Virus record (IMG/VR): IMGVR_UViG_3300025584_000003
Location: 62,001 to 126,000 of that record
DNA length: 64,000 nt
DNA from: a virus
Reading direction: 5' to 3' (one strand)
In this document: positions 58,094 to 64,000 of the stretch, piece after piece
How the letters are laid out: each line of letters opens with the position of its first letter
Position numbering within the stretch: the first letter of the stretch is position 1
Translations under genes and position numbers: made by a program
Notes under the pieces: generated by a model
Databases searched by the model: none
Seen by the model: the letters and a program-made list of their open reading frames with translations, nothing else
What the model was told of the DNA's origin: nothing

Positions 58094-58980
58094 CAATTTA
58101 CGAATTAATAGAAACACCAAAAACTGAAATAGAACAATTAGTAACTACTAAAATAAAGCAGTATAGAAGGTTCCCGATTACAAAAAAGTCTGGAAAATTA
58201 AGGTGGCTTAATGAGCCGTCTGAGGCTTTAAAACAAGTTCAAACAAAGTTTTTAAATAATTTCTTATATAAATTTAAGACCCACCCGATAGCGGTAGGGT
58301 TTAGACGTAATATCAGCGTAAAAGAAGGTGCTAAACGACATTTTGGAAATAAGACTTTATTAAATATAGATTTAAGAGGTTTTTTCGATTCTGTAACAGC
58401 TAGCATGGTTTTACCTGAAATGATTAAGAGGCTTCATAGTTATAATAACCAACACACCCTTGAATGGGATGAAGCAGACGCAAGACTACTTACGTCTTTA
58501 ATTACGCTAAATGGGGCATTACCGCAAGGATCTCCTACGAGTCCGGCTATGGCTAATTTAGTATGTTACAAAATGGATATAGATTTACAAGACTTTGCAA
58601 AACAAAATAAACTAATAGTTACTAGATACGCTGACGATATTAGTTTTAGTCATCTCTCCAAACGCTATCCGCTTTTGGATCATATAATAGAAATTACCAA
58701 AATGGTACAAAAATATCATTTTAAACTAAATTACAAAAAGACTAGAATTATGAGGCCGCATAGACGGATGTCAGTAACTGGAATCGTAATAAACGACAAA
58801 TACGGTATTCCAAAATATAAACGAAAAATATTTAGAGCTATTTTACATCAAAAACGAAACGTCGACATAACAGAAAGGGAATACCAGCAATTAAGAGGTT
58901 ATGCCGAATGGATTAGATTTTTAAATCCTGAACAAGGGCAAAAATTTATAGATGAAATAGCTAAAATGAATGTAGTATGA
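58090..58980 (+). CDS. Retron-type reverse transcriptase
   Basis: 296 aa. RT motifs: LLNIDLRGFFDSV (motif 3), GALPQGSPTSPAMANLV (motif 4), TRYADDISFS (YADD catalytic), and HFKLNYKKTRIM ... MSVTGIVIN, with the VTG signature typical of retron RTs. The region before motif 3 reads KEGAKRHFG, close to the retron NAxxH box. The QGSPTSP motif argues against a diversity-generating-retroelement enzyme. A retron-like RNA lies 1.3 kb downstream. Read-through of its TGA would add 42 residues, but a better small gene uses that stretch. Confidence 0.88.
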   Translation: MTIYELIETPKTEIEQLVTTKIKQYRRFPITKKSGKLRWLNEPSEALKQVQTKFLNNFLYKFKTHPIAVGFRRNISVKEGAKRHFGNKTLLNIDLRGFFDSVTASMVLPEMIKRLHSYNNQHTLEWDEADARLLTSLITLNGALPQGSPTSPAMANLVCYKMDIDLQDFAKQNKLIVTRYADDISFSHLSKRYPLLDHIIEITKMVQKYHFKLNYKKTRIMRPHRRMSVTGIVINDKYGIPKYKRKIFRAILHQKRNVDITEREYQQLRGYAEWIRFLNPEQGQKFIDEIAKMNVV

Positions 58981-58993
58981 GGCACTAAAAGAA

Positions 58994-59128
58994 ATGGACG
59001 TCAAGCTAGGCAAAACAATTGGACTGATGCTAATAATAGCTTTTGCAAAAATTGCAATCCTATTAGCAGAAACCAAAGTTATTGATTTGACAACCGAAGA
59101 ACCTAGCGACAACTCAAGTGACAGTTAA
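58994..59128 (+). CDS. Small single-pass membrane protein beside the RT
   Basis: 44 aa: one helix (LMLIIAFAKIAILLA) and an acidic Ser-rich tail. Starts 13 bases after the RT stop. Small membrane proteins are known effectors in some retrons, so it is a candidate effector; untested. Confidence 0.5.
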   Translation: MDVKLGKTIGLMLIIAFAKIAILLAETKVIDLTTEEPSDNSSDS

Positions 59129-59130
59129 TA

Positions 59131-59367
59131 ATGAGAAAATATAAACATTACAAGATAGTTTTAGAGACCGGAAAGAAAAAAAGTACCAACAGGATATTAT
59201 ATGTCAAAGTACCGGCAGACCCGGCAGTTGACGGCATAATATACGCCCTGGATATATCAAGGAAAATTAGAGATTCAAGATTGAGGTCAATCGTAGGAAT
59301 CACCCATGAACATTATATGAAGGGTATAGATATGAAGTACACCAACGAGAGCCACGCTGTATTCTAA
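59131..59367 (+). CDS. Unknown basic protein
   Basis: 78 aa, basic, beta-alpha pattern (ILYVKVPADPAVDGIIYAL). No recognised family. Follows the small membrane gene by two bases. Confidence 0.6.
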   Translation: MRKYKHYKIVLETGKKKSTNRILYVKVPADPAVDGIIYALDISRKIRDSRLRSIVGITHEHYMKGIDMKYTNESHAVF

Positions 59368-59380
59368 ACCACAGTAGCCT

Positions 59381-60085
59381 ATGCAGTTGCGTGCGTTTAC
59401 AGAGAATAGCAAAACAATCCTTTCAGTTGATTTTAACAGAGATTTCACATGTGAACAGAAATGTGAATACTGTTATGTCGAAAATATGGAAAGAATTTAT
59501 TCTGCTTATCTCAATAAAATCACGAGAAACGCACAATGGGCAACTGAAAACCCACAAGGGTTCGCCCAGCAACTGAACACTGAATACACAAAACTGACAA
59601 AAAGCAAAGCTAAATCTTATAAAAGATTAGGAAAAATGCCCGTAAGATTATACGGATCAGGAGATTTTAAACCAAAACATTTGGAATTCATTCAAAATTT
59701 AGATTTTAAATTTTTTATCATATCCAAAAATTTAACAAAACCTGAATATTATACTTATATAAGTCAGCTCTTAAAAACACAAAACGTTACAAAAATTCTA
59801 TTAAGTTTTGATAATGCAAATCTTCAAAACTACATAAAATTAGGAAAATTATTTGGAAAAGATAGAATAGGCTTTTGCTATACAGGAATGGCGGATGAAT
59901 TTAACGAAGTAACCGAACCGTTCAATGTCTTTTTCAATATATCCAAAAAACAAAAAGAAAGAGCGAAATCCAGATTAATTAAAGAACAATGCCCATGTGA
60001 TAGTGGGGTTTTAGCGCATAAAGAAAGTTGCTCTTATTGTTCAAAATGCTGGAGATCGTCAATAACCAATATACGCAATGGATAA
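59381..60085 (+). CDS. Radical-SAM/GP88-like Cys-rich protein
   Basis: 234 aa. An N-terminal CEQKCEYCYVEN (C-x3-C-x2-C) could hold a radical-SAM 4Fe-4S cluster. PVRLYGSGDFKPKH and a C-terminal CPCDSGVLAHKESCSYCSKC are shared with the phage GP88-type family, whose function is unknown. Overlaps the next gene by eight bases. Confidence 0.65.
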   Translation: MQLRAFTENSKTILSVDFNRDFTCEQKCEYCYVENMERIYSAYLNKITRNAQWATENPQGFAQQLNTEYTKLTKSKAKSYKRLGKMPVRLYGSGDFKPKHLEFIQNLDFKFFIISKNLTKPEYYTYISQLLKTQNVTKILLSFDNANLQNYIKLGKLFGKDRIGFCYTGMADEFNEVTEPFNVFFNISKKQKERAKSRLIKEQCPCDSGVLAHKESCSYCSKCWRSSITNIRNG

Positions 60086-60275
60086 AGAAATAATTAGTGA
60101 TTTAAATGAAGCGTATGAAAGCGTAGCGATTGAATTTTCAAATTTTCGCAATGCTCACCAATTATATGCCAAAACATGGCAAGTTAGATATGCCAAAATG
60201 GCTCGAAGTAGTTTATTAAAATTAAAAAGAATAATTAAGAAATATAGAGTCCTTTCGTTAGAAGAGGCCAAATAG
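60078..60275 (+). CDS. Small helical protein
   Basis: 65 aa, helical, basic C-terminus. Ends nine bases before the retron-like RNA. Function unknown. Confidence 0.55.
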   Translation: MDKEIISDLNEAYESVAIEFSNFRNAHQLYAKTWQVRYAKMARSSLLKLKRIIKKYRVLSLEEAK

Positions 60276-60283
60276 CTAATTCT

Positions 60284-60506
60284 TCCTCACAACTCTTAGC
60301 TGTATTTATATCAACGATCCTCGTAGTATAAATGTCGTGTCTGCTTCGGACACGGAAAAAACTAATAATACCCCAAACTAACAAATCCCCGAGCTAAAAC
60401 TGTTTAATCCAGAGGGTTAAACACTTATGACCACGGAGATTTACTTCAAGTTCCCTTATTAGACTAACGAAGGAATCAGAATGGGAACTAGTAAGAGTTG
60501 TGGGGA
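60284..60506 (+). ncRNA. Retron msr-msd-like noncoding RNA
   Basis: Arms a1 (60284-60298) and a2 (60492-60506) pair over 15 bp with one G.U: CACAACTCTTA with TAAGAGTTGTG plus four more pairs. After a1 comes GC, giving the TTAGC context in which retrons prime at G. Next are ATTTATA/TATAAAT with an inner ACGA-TCC-TCGT, then CGTGTC-TGCTTCG-GACACG (msr-like). The rest (msd-like) folds with CTAATAA/TTATTAG, GTTTAATCC/GGGTTAAAC and AGTTCCC/GGGAACT. Its RT is upstream rather than downstream, which is unusual. Confidence 0.75.
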
Positions 60507-60644
60507 CTCTATATACAAAATTTCAAAAGTGTGTTAGGTAGGGATTTTTTCCTTATCTGCTTTCTTAGTTGAAAGTCTATACAAAATAGACGGCGTGGCT
60601 GTTTCGGCTACGTAGTAGGTTAACAAAAACCAAACACAACGGAC

Positions 60645-60817
60645 CTTCGGGACCTCGAGAATGCTTTTCGATACGCCAGAACAGTCTCCACCGTATTCCA
60701 CATTTTGTGCGTTAACAACTTGGAAGTTTTTAACCCCCAAAAATGATGGAATGACTACGGAGAACCGTTTTGGCCACGAAAATCATTCTCTCGGATCTCA
60801 GGAACGTCGTCCCGAAG
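60645..60817 (+). ncRNA. Long imperfect hairpin 1
   Basis: About 173 nt fold back on themselves: CTTCGGGAC/GTCCCGAAG, CGAGAATG/CATTCTC..G, TTTTCG/CGAAAA, CCGTA/TACGG, CATTTT/AAAATG, ending in GTTAA-AACTT-GG-AAGTT-TTAAC. No coding frame fits. Confidence 0.65.
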
Positions 60818-60921
60818 ATTTTATAACAGTAAAATCATCGGTACGTGTGAGAAATCGCAAAAAAAACGCACTTGCTTGCAGCGTTGTACAAGGATGTTAC
60901 GTCCTTGCAGAAAAATAACCC

Positions 60922-61149
60922 GATTCGAACTTAAATGGAAAGAAAGTAAACAAAATGAAAACGCCCAAAAAGAAAAGTGATACATGAAACAACGGAGCGA
61001 CCACGGGTAAAACCGGGTAGCGAACGGCCCTGAGAAAGGTCCGCTCCCTACCAGCGTTTTACCACAGGTCCCCCGTGTTTCAAGTACATTTTCTTTTTTC
61101 TGGGATTTCCATTTTTCGGTTTACTATCCTTTCCAGACTAATTCGAATC
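60922..61149 (+). ncRNA. Long imperfect hairpin 2
   Basis: About 228 nt. Successive pairings: GATTCGAA/TTCGAATC, TGGAAAG/CTTTCCA, AGTAAAC/GTTTACT, AAAATG/CATTTT, CCCA/TGGG, AAAAGAAAA/TTTTCTTTT, TGAAAC/GTTTCA, CACGGG/CCCGTG, GGTAAAAC/GTTTTACC, GGTAG/CTACC. Noncoding. Confidence 0.7.
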
Positions 61150-61643
61150 AAGCCCGACGGCGGCGCCTCCGGAAGAGTACTGCAGCAGCAGCTGACGCGT
61201 ACGCCGACACCGGATCCGGATCTCAAATTGGACACGTGTTCGAAAAGGTTCCTCCCACCTGCCGCCCGGCCCAGTCCGCCAGGGTACCTGGTAAAGAAGA
61301 CGCCGTAGAAAATGATGGCCGTTAACTAAGGAAGATGCTGACAACTGGTAGGCCTGCTACTCGCCGCGTCGTCATCATCCAGATCTACGTGATCATACCG
61401 ACCGGTCAACAGCTGGCGACCGCGACCGTCATCGGCGATCGCTCCGTCGACAGAAGAACCACATGGTGGTGAATTCATCCAGCCGGCCCACTGGCCAACA
61501 AGGCCCCCGGGGCCCGGATGAGCTCGCGTGCCGAGACGTCCACGATTTCGAAGCCTACCTCAGATCGAGCTGATGCCGTTTAGGCCGCACAGCCTTCAGA
61601 GCGCTTCAGGAAATCCCGTCCCCAAAATGGTATACTAGTATAC
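61142..61643. other. GC-rich island dense in six-base palindromes
   Basis: 33 six-base palindromes by direct count (28 different), including GGATCC, GAATTC, CTGCAG, GTCGAC, GGTACC, GAGCTC, CCCGGG, GGGCCC, AGATCT and GTTAAC, plus longer ones such as CCGGATCCGG, ACACGTGT and the 14-bp GTATACTAGTATAC. Chance expectation is about 8-9. Base composition is far more GC-rich than the surroundings. No convincing gene. Confidence 0.85.
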
Positions 61644-61744
61644 TAGATTTGCCCGCCGCTCCGGCCAAAATTCTAGTATAATCTGGGAAAAGGTTATTAA
61701 AAATATCGGAATACTCCGAGTGTGCAAGCTCAAGTTAAGAAAAA

Positions 61745-61776
61745 GGGTCCGATTTTCGGATCGGTCCTTTTTTTTA
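61745..61776 (+). terminator. Rho-independent terminator
   Basis: GGTCCGAT and ATCGGTCC pair (one T.T mismatch) around TTTCGG, then eight T. It ends the long noncoding region from 60.28 kb. Confidence 0.9.
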
Positions 61777-61789
61777 TCTTAAAAATTGT

Positions 61790-61799
61790 TTATATTTAA
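61790..61799 (+). promoter_or_regulatory. Candidate phage promoter core TTATATTTAA
   Basis: AATTGTTTATATTTAAT lies 25 bases before the glycosyltransferase ATG. Same core as at 12864, 38160 and 57417 (minus). Confidence 0.45.
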
Positions 61800-61824
61800 T
61801 AAAGGACATAACCAATAATTATAA

Positions 61825-64000
61825 ATGAAACCTAAATTATTTATCTGGAGTGATTTTTTAGTACCGACGGGGTTCGGAATAGTAGCTGAAAACTTATTTA
61901 AAGATTTACACAATTATTATGAAGTATCTATACTAGGTATAAACTACTTTGGAAATACTAAATACGATACTTCTAAATATTTCGTATACCCTGTAACTAA
62001 AGAAGATCCCCTGGGCGGCCAGAAACTGTGTGCCCTTGCACAAGCAGAAAAGCCTGACGTAATATTCTTATTTCAAGATATCTTCCATATTTCAGAAATC
62101 ATTCCCGAATTAAAAAAAGTATTACCAAATACTAAGATAGTATCTTATTTCCCTATAGACGGTACACCTCCTAGCGTGGGATGGCAGAAAATATTTGAGC
62201 ATTCCTCAGCAGTAGTAGCTTACACAGATTGGGCAATTGAAATTTTAAAAGATACTTACGAGATCAAAATACCTATACACAAATTATACCATGGTGTAAA
62301 CGAAACTACTTTTTATCCACTACCTTACGATAAAATCCAAGAAATAAGAAAAGACTATAAATGGGCAAATAAGTTTGCTGTTTGTAATGTTAATAGATTT
62401 CAACCACGGAAGTTTATACCCGGAACTGCACGAGCCTTCAGTATGTTTGCAAAAGGGTACAAAGTTTGTAAATGTGGAAATCATATGCCTATTAATCGTA
62501 AAAAATGCGATTTAAATATGTGTCCTGAAAGTGATATTGTAGAAGTAGTTAAAAGGAATAGACGGGACGTTTATTTGTATTTACATATGATGTCAGCAGA
62601 AATGACTATGGGGCCAGGAGCCGCAAACTTATTACAGAATCACTTATTAAATGCTGGATTTGTAGATAGCGACACTGATGGGGACGATACTATACTAGGA
62701 GTAAATGCTAGGAATATATACAGCGGTGAAGTACCTTCTTCAGAAATTAACAAAATTTATAATGCCTCAAATATTAATATATCTTCTACAATAGGGGAAG
62801 GAAAACTAAACGAAGGCACCTTAATTTTATGTAGAGATGGGTATAAACGAATAGAGCATGTTACCCCTGAAGATGAAGTAATAAATGACGAGGGTAATTG
62901 GTCGAAAGTAAAGAAAACATTAGGAACTCCTTTTGATGGAAAAATATATTCCATAACTATGGATGTGTTTTCAAAACCAATTCTTTGTTCTCACGATCAT
63001 CCTTTTTTATTAAAAGATAAAAGTTATAAGCGTGCGGAACTATTGAACGTCGGAGACATAGTAGCTTTACGACGTCCTAAATGGAAAAATAAAATTCCAA
63101 CACAAATAGACTTAGCAGATATGGGACTTCCACACCCTAACTATGAAATAACAGATACCCAAATAAATAGTAAACAACGAAGAAGTAGTTTGCAAAGGTT
63201 CATACCAATAAATGCGGAGATTTTAAAGTTTTTTGGAATTTTCTTAGGATGTGGGCATGTAACAGATAGAGGTATAATGTTTAATTTTAAACATAGAAAA
63301 GCAGAATTATTTGAGTATGTTGATTATATATTTAATAAATATTTTAATGTAGAAGGTTCATATGATGGTACATATTCTGATCAAGCTGGCTATGTTAGAA
63401 TAGCAGCAAAACCTTTATTAAAATTATTTAGACATCTATTTGGAGAAAAAGCATCAGAAAGAACTATTCCTACATATTTTTTAGCATTAGATAAAGAATT
63501 AAGGGGAGAGTTACTAAATGGTATAATGTCTGATGTAATTCACGGACAAAATACTTTATCATATGAAGTTAAGTCTGAAGAGTTTGCATACTTGTTAAGA
63601 GACTTATATTTGAGTACAGGGCTATTAAGCTTTATTAGGGAAGAGAATTACAAATACATCATAACGTTAGTGTTTGACCAAACTTCTCATTCTAATATAG
63701 AGATGGATAAAGAGTTTGTGTATTTACCTATTGAGAGTATAAGTTCTTCAGATGAATTTTCAAATAGTCCTAAATTTTTAGGCTATGATTTAGAAGTACC
63801 TAATGGAGAATCATATACCTGCGCTCAAGTAACTGTCCATAATTGTGGTTTATCATTAATTGAAGCGGCAGCAACAGGTACTCCAAGTATAGCCCCAAAA
63901 AATAGCGCTATTCCTGAAATGTTAGGAGACACGGGGCATATAGTACCTAATTTAGCAATATTTAATATGTCTATGGATAATGGGCATTTACGCCCAGTGG
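61825..64000 (+). CDS. Glycosyltransferase interrupted by an intein (cut by window end)
   Basis: 725 codons open to the window edge, no internal stop. N-terminal glycosyltransferase part: LFIWSDFLVPTGFGIVAENL, VVAYTDWA, LYHGVN. A Cys-rich insert (CKCGNH ... CDLNMC) follows, then NINISSTIGEG. The continuation CGLSLIEAAATGTPSIAP, the GT4 nucleotide-sugar site, resumes after the intein. It would transfer a sugar to DNA, virion or host surface. The gene begins the rightward unit after the terminator. Confidence 0.8.
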   Translation, partial: MKPKLFIWSDFLVPTGFGIVAENLFKDLHNYYEVSILGINYFGNTKYDTSKYFVYPVTKEDPLGGQKLCALAQAEKPDVIFLFQDIFHISEIIPELKKVLPNTKIVSYFPIDGTPPSVGWQKIFEHSSAVVAYTDWAIEILKDTYEIKIPIHKLYHGVNETTFYPLPYDKIQEIRKDYKWANKFAVCNVNRFQPRKFIPGTARAFSMFAKGYKVCKCGNHMPINRKKCDLNMCPESDIVEVVKRNRRDVYLYLHMMSAEMTMGPGAANLLQNHLLNAGFVDSDTDGDDTILGVNARNIYSGEVPSSEINKIYNASNINISSTIGEGKLNEGTLILCRDGYKRIEHVTPEDEVINDEGNWSKVKKTLGTPFDGKIYSITMDVFSKPILCSHDHPFLLKDKSYKRAELLNVGDIVALRRPKWKNKIPTQIDLADMGLPHPNYEITDTQINSKQRRSSLQRFIPINAEILKFFGIFLGCGHVTDRGIMFNFKHRKAELFEYVDYIFNKYFNVEGSYDGTYSDQAGYVRIAAKPLLKLFRHLFGEKASERTIPTYFLALDKELRGELLNGIMSDVIHGQNTLSYEVKSEEFAYLLRDLYLSTGLLSFIREENYKYIITLVFDQTSHSNIEMDKEFVYLPIESISSSDEFSNSPKFLGYDLEVPNGESYTCAQVTVHNCGLSLIEAAATGTPSIAPKNSAIPEMLGDTGHIVPNLAIFNMSMDNGHLRPV
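62803..63843 (+). other. Intein with degenerate LAGLIDADG domain
   Basis: 347 residues. Block A KLNEGTLIL with Lys where inteins have Cys or Ser; block B CSHDHPFLL; C-terminal blocks GYDLEVPNGESYTCAQ and VHN, followed by Cys of the host protein. The homing endonuclease motifs are degraded: FFGIFLGCGHV (Cys for the catalytic Asp) and LLNGIMSDVIHG. Confidence 0.8.

Noticed and set aside
58978-59107. Read-through of the RT stop TGA as Trp, adding 42 residues
   Set aside because: A 44-aa membrane protein with its own ATG and a natural hydrophobic helix uses the same stretch, and the RT is complete without the extension.
58090-59107. Diversity-generating retroelement
   Set aside because: The RT has QGSPTSP rather than the DGR-type SQ motif, and no adenine-mutated template/variable repeat pair was seen.
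61333-61596. Open frame of about 85 codons (with TGA as Trp) inside the palindrome island
   Set aside because: GC-rich DNA gives long open frames by chance, several frames and both strands are open, and there is no proper ribosome site.
60284-61776. Assembly contamination explaining the whole noncoding region
   Set aside because: The retron RNA and hairpins are AT-rich like the phage and end at a normal terminator. Only the GC-rich island remains open to this doubt, as stated in its finding.

Overview
The window is AT-rich and densely coded, and it looks like part of a giant (jumbo) tailed-phage genome. Genes are short and tightly overlapped. The window carries about 27 tRNA genes, a tmRNA, a complete RNA-repair kit, NAD-salvage enzymes, and a multisubunit-type RNA polymerase encoded as one fused chain. 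The host is probably Gram-negative: one secreted protein has the look of an outer-membrane barrel ending in Phe, and there is an HflK/HflC pair. No integrase, virion structural gene or CRISPR array was recognised.

Layout. Positions 1-3.6 kb hold a modular family of related small proteins. Positions 3.7-10.1 kb hold a Thg1-type tRNA-His guanylyltransferase, many small unknown genes, a DEDD exonuclease and HflK/HflC. Positions 10.1-24.5 kb begin the tRNAs, interleaved with an AAA ATPase, two RNA ligases, polynucleotide kinase-phosphatase, a nicotinamidase-like hydrolase, a TerY-P triad (vWA, PP2C, kinase) and an Hsp20. Positions 24.5-45 kb are the main tRNA region. It also contains nicotinate phosphoribosyltransferase, NAD synthetase, a Nudix protein, NadD, NADAR, two pilin-like proteins and a SPOUT RNA methyltransferase. 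Positions 45-50 kb carry a uracil-DNA glycosylase, thioredoxin and ssrA. A bidirectional terminator at 50.0 kb separates these from a leftward operon (50.06-57.35 kb) of phoH, an unknown gene and the fused beta-beta' RNA polymerase. After 57.4 kb the genes run rightward again: a retron-type reverse transcriptase, a retron-like noncoding RNA, two very long imperfect hairpins, a palindrome-dense GC-rich island, and a glycosyltransferase interrupted by an intein and cut by the window end.

Most unusual points. (1) The three leftward genes are readable only if TGA is Trp (seven in-frame TGA), whereas rightward genes still end in TGA, nearly always inside ATGA/GTGA overlaps. (2) At 34.9-35.95 kb there is a cluster of noncoding RNAs. 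It includes a copy of the 23S rRNA GTPase-associated centre (21-nt and 11-nt exact blocks), a second partial copy, tRNA-shaped genes whose anticodon loop is collapsed to 4-5 nt, and a 52-nt armless tRNA-like RNA ending in ACCA. A SPOUT methyltransferase gene lies just downstream. (3) A tRNA with anticodon CUA (amber suppressor) is present, and a metallophosphatase gene is broken only by an in-frame TAG. (4) The NAD set is a complete nicotinamide to nicotinate to NaMN to NaAD to NAD route. (5) A 15-bp a1/a2 stem with the TTAGC signature marks a retron RNA downstream of its probable reverse transcriptase. (6) 33 six-base palindromes (28 different) lie in about 500 bp at 61.14-61.64 kb.

How it may fit together (inference). 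The phage keeps translation running under attack, using replacement tRNAs, tRNA repair, Thg1, tmRNA and rRNA/tRNA mimics. It rebuilds NAD after NAD-depleting defence, switches transcription with its own RNA polymerase, and may use TGA reassignment to time expression of that polymerase.
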